This document shows positions 9,148-17,880 of a DNA stretch of 64,000 nt, piece by piece. The translations under genes were made by a program, and so were the position numbers. The DNA comes from Sulfurimonas sp. CG01_land_8_20_14_3_00_36_23 (GTDB taxonomy: Bacteria > Campylobacterota > Campylobacteria > Campylobacterales > Sulfurimonadaceae). The notes beneath the pieces were generated by a model that did no database searches, was not told where the DNA came from, and saw only the letters and a list, made by a program, of their open reading frames with translations. The DNA is taken from contig PETN01000037.1 of the NCBI GenBank assembly GCA_002781365.1, forward strand, positions 20,319-84,318, read 5' to 3'. Positions within the stretch are counted from its first letter, which is position 1, and every line of letters starts with the position of its first letter.

Positions 9148-10012
9148 ATTTTTTTCGTTTTTCCCATAAACTTTTGCGGGATATTCCTAGTTTTTTTGAT
9201 AGTTCTGTATCAGGAAATTTATGCTGGTAGTTTAAAACAATGTATTTGACATAGTCTTCTATAGGGAGTATTTCCCCTTGGTCAAAAATGTTGTTTTCAC
9301 TTTTTATCTCTAGAATAGGGTGGTTGATCTCTTCTACTTTTTCAGTACTTGAGACAATCACTTTTTTATTTGCAATCACATCACAAAATGCTTTCTTGTC
9401 ACTCTTTTTAAGTGTTTGAAAATTGATGATGTAGATAATAGAGTTTTGAGGGAGCAGTGCGATTTCAGCAATGGCATCGGGATCACTCAAGCTAATAAAG
9501 TGCAGTGGTAAGTTTTTTGTATAAGCATGTTTAAATGCAAAAGCATCCGAGTACTTCTGAAAGCTAGAAAAGATAAATAGAGGGAGTTCAATCGCATTGT
9601 GATTATGCTCTTGTGTTACACCTGCAAAAGAGTGATTGAGATATTTTTCATACGCTCCATTTCTCTTTTTTAATTTTTCATAATCTTGATAGTGATCTAT
9701 CTTTCGTATGAGTTCTTCAATCATAAATGGCTTTAGAATATAATCTTTTGCGCCTGCACTGAGTGGTTTTGATACCGTATCATTACTAATATAAGAGACC
9801 ATTAGAAGTATTATAGAGTTTTTAAATGTATTAATTACAGGGTTGAAGTCCTGCCCATTGATACTTGTTGAGAGTAGAACAACATCATAATTATTGCTTT
9901 TAATTGCATCTTTAGTCGATGTACATAATTCACATATATGACCTAATTCACCAAGTTTTGTAGCGATACTCTGCGCTAGATATATCTCGTTTTCTATTAT
10001 CAGTATTTTCAA
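9125..10012 (-). CDS. HP1021-type atypical response regulator
   Basis: A 295-residue protein with an N-terminal receiver-like domain (MKILIIENEIYLAQSIA) and a C-terminal Fis-like HTH (DTELSKKLGISRKSLWEKRKKY). Where a normal receiver has its phospho-acceptor Asp, this one reads VVLLSTSING, so phosphorylation control is unlikely; the KPF motif near residue 95 remains. Length, missing Asp and position directly behind ispDF match Helicobacter pylori HP1021 (HP1020 is ispDF) and C. jejuni Cj1608. Those orphan regulators are known to bind oriC and to act as redox-responsive global regulators. Cysteines in GHICELC could be redox-sensitive. Start is TTG at 10012, with AAGGTAAG upstream. The assignment rests on architecture and synteny. 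Confidence 0.8.
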   Translation of the reverse strand: MKILIIENEIYLAQSIATKLGELGHICELCTSTKDAIKSNNYDVVLLSTSINGQDFNPVINTFKNSIILLMVSYISNDTVSKPLSAGAKDYILKPFMIEELIRKIDHYQDYEKLKKRNGAYEKYLNHSFAGVTQEHNHNAIELPLFIFSSFQKYSDAFAFKHAYTKNLPLHFISLSDPDAIAEIALLPQNSIIYIINFQTLKKSDKKAFCDVIANKKVIVSSTEKVEEINHPILEIKSENNIFDQGEILPIEDYVKYIVLNYQHKFPDTELSKKLGISRKSLWEKRKKYDIIKKK

Positions 10013-10033
10013 TTTCTTACCTTACTTAAATAT

Positions 10034-11152
10034 CTATTCTGTCCAATCAAAATATTTTACATTTGCATTTGCAATCACACCGACACCTTCGCCTCGTCCA
10101 ATAAATCCAAGTTTTTCTGTTGTTGTAGCTTTTATGTTTACTCTAGAACTCTCAATATTCAATATCTCTGCAAGAACTTTTCTCATTTGAACTTTATAGC
10201 CTTCTAGTTTTGGTTTTTGGGCAGCGATGGTGATGTCCACATTTACAATGATAAACCCAAAATTATAGATTTTTTTGACAACTCTTGCTAAGAGCTCTTT
10301 TGAATCTATTCCTTTGTACTCTTTAGCAGTATCTGGAAACATCATCCCAATATCGCCCATACCTGCAGCACCTAAAAGTGCGTCAATAAGCGCGTGAATG
10401 GCAACATCTCCATCGCTATGTGCCTTGAACCCAAACTCTGAATCTATTTTGACACCACCTAGATACATGGTACCTTTCTCATCAAAGGCATGGACATCAA
10501 AACCTGTTCCACTGAGGGTGTCTTTCGATGGAGCTTGCAAGCAAGATAACTTTTTTAAGTCTGTGTTAAAAGTTATCTTATGTGCCTCTTCCTCACCTAA
10601 AATAAACTCTCTTGTTCCACCGTTAGCTACTATCGCGCTACTCTCATCTGTAAACTCAATAGTTGTCTCTAGTGCCTTTTTCAAAGCTGAGGTGTTTGAG
10701 AGCTGCGGAGTTTGAACTCTTTTTACTTTATCTCTATCTATAGTAATGTTTTCATAGACAACAGTATCTGAGATAGGCAAGTAGGGAACAATTGAGTCCG
10801 CTTTATTTTGATAAGAGATGATTTTTTTAAGAAAATTTTCACTTATACATGACCTTGCAATATCACTCACTAAAACAAATTCGCTCTGAACTTCTTTGAG
10901 GGCATTTTTAAGTGACGCTTGTCGTGTCAAACCACCCTCTAAAAAAGTATAGTCACAATAGGATTTCATAAAAGCAATATCATCACTAGAAGAAGCGATT
11001 ATTATCTTCTCAAATAACTCAGTTTTTTGAAGTCTATCTGCCACAAATTGCCACAAAGGCTTATTCCCAACCCTTAGCCACTGCTTTTTAACATCCAGCT
11101 CAAACCTGCTGGATGCTCCAGCCGCAAGTAAAATAAGTGTCAATTGAGACAA
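10034..11152 (-). CDS. ispDF: Bifunctional IspD/IspF isoprenoid enzyme
   Basis: Fusion of two steps of the MEP isoprenoid pathway. The N-terminal IspD part (about 1-205) has the nucleotide-binding LILLAAGASSRF and makes CDP-methylerythritol. The C-terminal IspF part (about 212-372) has GTGFDVHAF with metal-binding D and H, then FKAHSDGDVAIHALIDALLGA and GDIGMMFPD, and forms the cyclic diphosphate. IspE is absent from the window. The fused form is typical of Campylobacterota and alphaproteobacteria. It heads a four-gene minus-strand operon and is divergent from thiC. Confidence 0.96.
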   Translation of the reverse strand: MSQLTLILLAAGASSRFELDVKKQWLRVGNKPLWQFVADRLQKTELFEKIIIASSSDDIAFMKSYCDYTFLEGGLTRQASLKNALKEVQSEFVLVSDIARSCISENFLKKIISYQNKADSIVPYLPISDTVVYENITIDRDKVKRVQTPQLSNTSALKKALETTIEFTDESSAIVANGGTREFILGEEEAHKITFNTDLKKLSCLQAPSKDTLSGTGFDVHAFDEKGTMYLGGVKIDSEFGFKAHSDGDVAIHALIDALLGAAGMGDIGMMFPDTAKEYKGIDSKELLARVVKKIYNFGFIIVNVDITIAAQKPKLEGYKVQMRKVLAEILNIESSRVNIKATTTEKLGFIGRGEGVGVIANANVKYFDWTE

Positions 11153-11251
11153 AAAGACTCCTGTCAGTTTAAGGTGTTACAAAATTATACACATATGAAG
11201 CTTTTTTTTATCTTGAAAGTGAGATTGGTGTGATATTTTTTTTATGAATGA

Positions 11252-11270
11252 ACTGAAATATATTTTCAGT
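11252..11270. promoter_or_regulatory. Inverted repeat between ispDF and thiC
   Basis: The 205-base divergent gap holds one clear palindrome, ACTGAAA-tatat-TTTCAGT, about 90 bases before the thiC start. It lacks a U-tract, so an operator is more likely than a terminator. No thiamine riboswitch core (CTGAGA with ACCTGA) is visible in the gap. Confidence 0.35.
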
Positions 11271-11348
11271 CCGCCTACTTTATATTAGATTAACTTTATT
11301 TGATTATATTTCCAATACTATTAAAATATGTAAACAGATAAAAATTGA

Positions 11349-12758
<1,410 letters not shown>

Positions 12759-12768
12759 AAAATAAAAC

Positions 12769-12803
12769 TATCTAAATAAGACATTATTTGTCTTATTTAG
12801 ATA
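12769..12803. terminator. 15-bp perfect hairpin between thiC and mrp
   Basis: TATCTAAATAAGACA is followed by a 5-base loop (TTATT) and its exact reverse complement. The stem is AT-rich and not followed by a strong U-run, so it may be a weak terminator, an RNA-stability element behind thiC, or an operator in front of mrp, whose ATG is 37 bases further on. Confidence 0.6.
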
Positions 12804-12839
12804 TGATAAAGTTCTGAATATAAATTAAAGGAAAAATAA

Positions 12840-14009
12840 ATGACAGAAGAGATTGTTAAGTCTGCACTTTGTAAGGTTTTATATCCTGGTTTTACCAAGG
12901 ATATTGTAACTTTCGGATTTGTAAAAAATATAGTTACTAATGGCAATGATGTAAGTTTTGATGTAGAGATTACATCCAGTGCTCCTGAAGTGGCAGAGCA
13001 AATTAAAGATGATGCAATAACAGAGCTAAAAGCTATCGGTGCATCTAATGTTGCTTGTAATGTAATAGCTCCAACACTTCCAAGAGAGAGTTCATCACGT
13101 GGGAAAAATATTGCTCCACAAGTAAAAAACTTTTTGATGGTAAGTTCTGGAAAAGGTGGTGTTGGTAAATCAACTACATCTGTCAATATAGCGATAGCAC
13201 TTGCCGCACAAGGCAAAAAAGTAGGTCTTTTAGACGCAGATATCTATGGTCCAAATATCCCTCGTATGATGGGTATTGCAGATATAAAACCAGAGGTAAA
13301 TGGAAATAAAGTTCTTCCTATTAAAGCGTATGGTATTGAAGTGATGTCAATGGGTTCTTTGATGGAACCTGGACAATCACTCATCTGGCGTGGCGCAATG
13401 GTCATGAAAGCAATCGAGCAGTTTTTAAGAGATATATTATGGTCTGAGTTGGATGTTTTAGTTATCGATATGCCTCCAGGAACAGGTGATGCACAACTGA
13501 CTTTAGCTCAAAGTGTACCTGTTACTGCGGGTTTAACTGTTACAACACCTCAAGGTGTCTCTTTAGATGATTCTCGTCGCTCTTTGGATATGTTTAAAAA
13601 ACTTCATATTCCAATCGCTGGTATTATTGAAAACATGAGTGGATTTATCGCACCAGATACTGGTGTGGAGTATGATATTTTTGGTAAGGGAACATCTCAG
13701 CCTATGGCAGATGAGTTTGATACTAAAATTATTGCAGAGATTCCAATCGAGCCTGGTATAAGAACAGGTGGAGATGATGGAAAACCTATCTCATTTGTAA
13801 ATCCAAGTTGTGAGAGTTCAAAGCGCTATTTTGCTGCTGCTGAATCTATTTGGGCAATGATTGAAGAGATTAATGCGAATGGCGGAGTTGATAACAGAGC
13901 GGTTCAACCTACTACTCCTCCTGGTGTAAGTGCATGTTCAACAGCATCTGCTCCTAAACAACCTCAAGCACAAAGTGGAAGTTGTGGAACAGGGTGTGGT
14001 TGCCACTAG
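12840..14009 (+). CDS. mrp: Mrp/ApbC iron-sulfur cluster carrier ATPase
   Basis: P-loop NTPase of the Mrp/NBP35 group that carries Fe-S clusters to target enzymes. An N-terminal MIP18/DUF59 domain (about 1-80) precedes a deviant Walker A, SGKGGVGKST, Walker B VLVIDMPPGTGD and the family signature GPNIPRMMG. The C-terminal tail ends in a Cys-rich SCGTGCGCH, beyond the usual CXXC, which could bind metal. Position behind thiC is suggestive, since ApbC was first found through a thiamine (Fe-S) phenotype in Salmonella. Strong terminator follows. Confidence 0.93.
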   Translation: MTEEIVKSALCKVLYPGFTKDIVTFGFVKNIVTNGNDVSFDVEITSSAPEVAEQIKDDAITELKAIGASNVACNVIAPTLPRESSSRGKNIAPQVKNFLMVSSGKGGVGKSTTSVNIAIALAAQGKKVGLLDADIYGPNIPRMMGIADIKPEVNGNKVLPIKAYGIEVMSMGSLMEPGQSLIWRGAMVMKAIEQFLRDILWSELDVLVIDMPPGTGDAQLTLAQSVPVTAGLTVTTPQGVSLDDSRRSLDMFKKLHIPIAGIIENMSGFIAPDTGVEYDIFGKGTSQPMADEFDTKIIAEIPIEPGIRTGGDDGKPISFVNPSCESSKRYFAAAESIWAMIEEINANGGVDNRAVQPTTPPGVSACSTASAPKQPQAQSGSCGTGCGCH

Positions 14010-14017
14010 TTAAAAGT

Positions 14018-14044
14018 ACGACGCACTCTCTGCGTCGTTTTCTC
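14018..14044 (+). terminator. Rho-independent terminator after mrp
   Basis: GC-rich 8-bp stem ACGACGCA-ctctc-TGCGTCGT followed by a T-rich run, starting 9 bases after the mrp stop codon. Confidence 0.85.
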
Positions 14045-14068
14045 TCTTAAAAAATAGTTTTACAATTT

Positions 14069-14080
14069 GGCATGTGGAAA
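14069..14080 (+). repeat. Single intergenic GGCATGTGGAAA repeat
   Basis: One perfect copy in the gap between the convergent mrp and the diguanylate cyclase. It has no inverted partner close by. Confidence 0.85.
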
Positions 14081-14119
14081 TGGAAAAAGTAATTCTCAAT
14101 TTCCATTTGAGCAGAAGCT

Positions 14120-15523
14120 CTAGCAAACATTCTCCATCTCTGACATCTTAGCGAGATAGTGAACAATTTTATTTCTACCTGTTGTTTTTGCAACATAAAG
14201 CGCTGTATCTGCAAACTTAATACATTTCCAAATCGTATCGCCATCTTTTGGATATTGAGCTATACCGATACTCATCGTCTTCTTCATAGGCTCACTTGTT
14301 CCGACATCAAACGCTAATGCTCCAAAAGCAGCGTGTATCTTTTGTGCTACAGCCTGTGTTCCTTCTTCATTTGCATTATGGAGTAAAACGACAAACTCCT
14401 CTCCACCATATCTTATAGCAAGGTCTGATTCACGAATGTTCTCTTTTAAAACCTTCCCTATCTCTACGATAACTTTATCACCAACATCATGTCCATAAGT
14501 GTCATTGACCATTTTAAAGAAATCTACATCTAGCATCATAACAGAGTAGGAGTCTTTCGTTCTTTTGGATACTTTGGCTACTTGGTCAATAAACTCTTCT
14601 AAAAATCTTCTATTGTAAAGCCCAGTCATTGCGTCTCTTAGTGAAGATTCTCGAAGCTTATCCATAAGGATTTTACTCTCAATCACAGGTTTTGCAGCTT
14701 CTAAATAGTGCTCTATATTTGGAATTATGGAGTTTAGTTTATGAAGTTCCTTTAAATCTTTAGCTGCGATAGAGATGATTAAGGATGCATCACTGTTTAT
14801 GCTAAATGGAATACAAATATAGTGAAATTCATTCGCATGACAGGTTTTACAAAGGTCGATAAATTCAGTTGAGATAACATTACTATGTGTTCTATTGGCT
14901 CTACACTCCAGAGCGTCTAAATTGACATGCTCAAAACATATGCTTTCATACTCCTCAGAACAAAACAGCTGTTTTCTTGTATTAGAGATATTATTGACCT
15001 CATAGAGTGCAAATGAGTGAATTAAATATTTTATTTTAAGGACATCCACAATTCTTGAATAAACCATGCTCTTTGATGCATCGAGTTCAATCGTTTTTTT
15101 AAATTTATAAATATCAGAAAGCTCATGTATAATTGTTTTAGCTTCATATAATGGATCATCTGAATAGGAAGAGTTTGGCGGCATGAAAGTGGAGAGGTTC
15201 TGTTTTATATCCCCAAAAGTCTCCTGCATTTTGCTAAAGAGTGTATTTATATTTGAAACAATGCTCTTTTCATCGCCAGTAATGGTAGTTTTAAAACGAT
15301 GTGTAAAGTTGCCGCTGTGTGCTTTTTTTATACCGACTTGGAGGTTTATAAATAGTTTGAGGTAGGGAGAGACATAGTGATTGATGAGGAAAAGAACGAC
15401 CACAATAAAAAGTAAGTTAATTCCAAGTATCTTTAAAATTGTGAGCATTCCACTATTTCTCATGTCACTTATGTCAAACTCCATGCTAATAGCACCAAGT
15501 TGTGTCCCCTCTCTTGACATCAT
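14120..15523 (-). CDS. Diguanylate cyclase, C-terminal part of a frameshifted gene
   Basis: Carries the second membrane helix (ILGINLLFIVVVLFLINHYV), a HAMP-like segment, a GAF-like cytoplasmic region and a GGDEF domain with intact GGEEF (RYGGEEFVVLL) and FFKMVNDTYGHDVGD, so c-di-GMP synthesis is plausible. The cytoplasmic region also has a cysteine cluster including CKTCH, which might bind a metal or Fe-S centre; it is on the wrong side of the membrane for c-type haem attachment. Its first residues have no signal or membrane entry, and the N-terminal partner lies in another frame directly upstream, overlapping by 38 bases. Removing one G from a run of four joins the two without a gap, so as written this piece would need internal initiation. 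Confidence 0.8.
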   Translation of the reverse strand: MMSREGTQLGAISMEFDISDMRNSGMLTILKILGINLLFIVVVLFLINHYVSPYLKLFINLQVGIKKAHSGNFTHRFKTTITGDEKSIVSNINTLFSKMQETFGDIKQNLSTFMPPNSSYSDDPLYEAKTIIHELSDIYKFKKTIELDASKSMVYSRIVDVLKIKYLIHSFALYEVNNISNTRKQLFCSEEYESICFEHVNLDALECRANRTHSNVISTEFIDLCKTCHANEFHYICIPFSINSDASLIISIAAKDLKELHKLNSIIPNIEHYLEAAKPVIESKILMDKLRESSLRDAMTGLYNRRFLEEFIDQVAKVSKRTKDSYSVMMLDVDFFKMVNDTYGHDVGDKVIVEIGKVLKENIRESDLAIRYGGEEFVVLLHNANEEGTQAVAQKIHAAFGALAFDVGTSEPMKKTMSIGIAQYPKDGDTIWKCIKFADTALYVAKTTGRNKIVHYLAKMSEMENVC

Positions 15524-15971
15524 GACAGCTAAGACAATTTACAGAAGCAGCATGTGAAGTCGCTGTGTAGGGAATCGTTACACGAAGAAGAATCTTATTT
15601 GCATTTTCAGTGACTTTTTTGACAATTTTTCCATGCGTGAGTACTTCGTTGTCTATACTGTCTCGCGCTGTTTCATTAATAAACCCATTGCCATACTGTT
15701 TGATAACATTGTCAGATCGAGAAATCCATAAAGATTGAATCTCCTCGTTTCTCGATATCTGATCTAAAAAATACTCTCTTTTGTCCATGATACCATTAAC
15801 CATATGTGCAGTCAAACTATCTTTTACAATTGTGGCTGTCATTTTGGCCTTTTCAGTAGCACTATTGATGATGTACTCTCTAAAATTTAGAGATATATTA
15901 ATGATGGTAGCAGCTGTTAAGCCAAGGAGCATGAGTGTGACGGCCAGTAGAAGTTTAGATTTTGTTTGCAT
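15486..15971 (-). CDS. Haem-type periplasmic sensor, N-terminal part of the frameshifted cyclase
   Basis: Contains the N-terminal membrane anchor (LLLAVTLMLLGLTAATIINI) and a periplasmic domain ending in CLSCH (146-150), a CXXCH site for covalent c-type haem, as in the DUF3365-like single-haem sensors. The 161-residue frame then runs out in DTTWCY and stops. One base fewer at 15506-15509 would read KRGTQLGAISMEF straight into the cyclase part, giving a protein of about 617 residues: TM, haem sensor, TM, HAMP, cytoplasmic sensor, GGDEF. It is probably a redox- or ligand-sensing diguanylate cyclase when intact. No neighbour gives the signal. Confidence 0.75.
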   Translation of the reverse strand: MQTKSKLLLAVTLMLLGLTAATIINISLNFREYIINSATEKAKMTATIVKDSLTAHMVNGIMDKREYFLDQISRNEEIQSLWISRSDNVIKQYGNGFINETARDSIDNEVLTHGKIVKKVTENANKILLRVTIPYTATSHAASVNCLSCHDVKRGDTTWCY

Positions 15972-16047
15972 TGAGTTTCACTTTTATGAAAATTTGTAAA
16001 AGATAATACCCTATAAACAATTAATTGTATACATAAAATGTTTTTTT

Positions 16048-17862
16048 TTATTCTACGGTTACACTTTTTGCTAAATTTCTTGGCATATCTACATCATTTC
16101 CAAGTCTGATAGAAATTTCAAGTGAAATAAGTTGAACGACAACCATCATCTCAAAAAATTCAAGCATATAATCTCGGCATGTGGAAATCTTTATAAAATC
16201 ATCTGCTTTATTGAACTCTAGTGGACTTATCGCACATATAGTCGAGTCTCTAGCACTTAGCTCTTCCACATTACTTTTTGATTTTTCATAGAGAAGATGT
16301 TGAGGGAGCAGGGCGATTGTAAAGAGCTCAGGGTCTGCAAGTGCGATAGGACCATGTTTCATCTCACCACTTGGATACCCCTCCGCATGGAGATAAGAGA
16401 TCTCTTTTAGTTTTAATGCACCCTCAAGAGCAAGTGGGAAAAAGATGTCACGCCCTATAAAGAAAAAGCCATGTCCATGGAGGTATCTTTTGGAGAGACG
16501 TTTGATTTTTTCATGCAACTCATCTGTAACTATGAGAGAAGCTGGAACCTCTCTTAAAAGTGAAATTTGTCTGATAATCTCCTCTTTTTTAAGAGCGCCT
16601 CTTAATTTTGCAACATAGAGCGTGAGCATCCAAAAGAGAGTCACTTGTGTAGCAAAAGCTTTTGTAGAAGCTACCCCTTTTTCTATCCCTGCACGCGTAA
16701 GAATACTTGCATCGGAGAGTCTTACCATGGAAGAGTTATCCACATTACAGATAACAAGTGTTCTTAGTCCTGCTTTTTTTGCCATCTTTAAAGTTTCAAG
16801 AGTATCTGCAGTTTCGCCACTTTGGGAGATGACAACAAAAAGTGTGTCTTTTGTCATAATAGGCTCTCTATATCGAAACTCACTTGCTATTTCAACGGAA
16901 GTTTTTATCTTTGCATATCTCTCAAAGAGATAAGAAGCACTCAATGCTGCATGGTAAGAGGTTCCACATGCACAAAGTTTTATCTCATGGATGCCATCAA
17001 AGAGACTCTTATCTATCTCATCAAAAAGAATCTCCTCATCACTTAATCTTCCCATCATGGTATCCACGATAACATCACTCTGTTCATAAATCTCTTTTTC
17101 CATAAAGAAACGGTAACCATCTTTTTGAGCAGAGAGTTTGTCCGTTGAGAGTTTTGAGAAATGAGGCGCTTTTTTCTCTCCATCTTTTGAAAAAATACTA
17201 AGTTCCTCAGCACTTACAAAACCATAATCCCCATCTTCAAAATAGTTCACATCGGTGCAGTGACCGATGAGTGGTGTATCAGAAGAGGCAAAATATTTTT
17301 CACCCTCTGCATTGATTCCAACGAGCATAGGAGAGCCCTGTTTTGCAAAAAAGATAGTTTTATCTTCAGCTTTAGTCACAAGCAAGATGGCAAAAGCACC
17401 TTCTAACTCTTGTATTGTTGCTCTAAAAGCCTCAAAAGCATTATGCATTGATTTTAAATTTTTCTCAAACTGGTGGACGATGACTTCTGTATCTGTTTGG
17501 CTTAAAAATTGAACCCCGCTCTCCATAAGCTCTTTTTTTAATGTAGAGTAGTTCTCAATAATACCATTATGAACAACATAGGAGTTCTCACCTAAATGTG
17601 GGTGGGCGTTAAGTTCTGTAGGTTTTCCATGTGTTGCCCATCGTGTGTGACCGATTCCAACAGCAAAACCCTCTGTGATAAAATCTTTTGTTTTCTCTTG
17701 TAGGTTTACAAGTTTACCAATAGCTTTAAAACTCTCAAACTTATTGTTCGATAAAACAGCTATTCCTGCAGAGTCATAGCCTCTATATTCTAGCTCTTTG
17801 AGTCCATCAAGTAAAATTTCTTTTGTATTTTTTTTCCCTACATATCCAACGATTCCGCACAT
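16048..17862 (-). CDS. glmS: Glucosamine-6-phosphate synthase
   Basis: Makes glucosamine-6-phosphate from fructose-6-phosphate and glutamine for peptidoglycan and LPS. The N-terminal glutamine amidotransferase starts with the catalytic Cys (MCGIVGYVG) and has LEYRGYDSAG and GHTRWATHG. Two SIS isomerase domains follow (ACGTSYHA, SQSGETADT), and the C-terminus ends PRNLAKSVTVE. At 604 residues it is normal. No glmS ribozyme is seen in the 18-base gap to glnD, as expected outside Firmicutes. Confidence 0.97.
   Translation of the reverse strand: MCGIVGYVGKKNTKEILLDGLKELEYRGYDSAGIAVLSNNKFESFKAIGKLVNLQEKTKDFITEGFAVGIGHTRWATHGKPTELNAHPHLGENSYVVHNGIIENYSTLKKELMESGVQFLSQTDTEVIVHQFEKNLKSMHNAFEAFRATIQELEGAFAILLVTKAEDKTIFFAKQGSPMLVGINAEGEKYFASSDTPLIGHCTDVNYFEDGDYGFVSAEELSIFSKDGEKKAPHFSKLSTDKLSAQKDGYRFFMEKEIYEQSDVIVDTMMGRLSDEEILFDEIDKSLFDGIHEIKLCACGTSYHAALSASYLFERYAKIKTSVEIASEFRYREPIMTKDTLFVVISQSGETADTLETLKMAKKAGLRTLVICNVDNSSMVRLSDASILTRAGIEKGVASTKAFATQVTLFWMLTLYVAKLRGALKKEEIIRQISLLREVPASLIVTDELHEKIKRLSKRYLHGHGFFFIGRDIFFPLALEGALKLKEISYLHAEGYPSGEMKHGPIALADPELFTIALLPQHLLYEKSKSNVEELSARDSTICAISPLEFNKADDFIKISTCRDYMLEFFEMMVVVQLISLEISIRLGNDVDMPRNLAKSVTVE
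16176..16187 (+). repeat. GGCATGTGGAAA repeat within glmS
   Basis: Perfect 12-mer near the glmS 3' end; the gene reads it from the opposite strand as I-S-T-C-R, the third antisense frame used in this window. The base in front is C rather than the usual T. Confidence 0.85.
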
Positions 17863-17880
17863 ATTGAGCCTTTAAAGAGT

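Noticed and set aside
11244-11288. 14-codon leader peptide ahead of thiC
   Set aside because: No ribosome binding site and no codon bias or attenuator stem to support it.
14047-14244. 65-residue minus-strand ORF under the cyclase end
   Set aside because: Shadow frame of the GGDEF gene extended through the intergenic repeat; no ribosome site.
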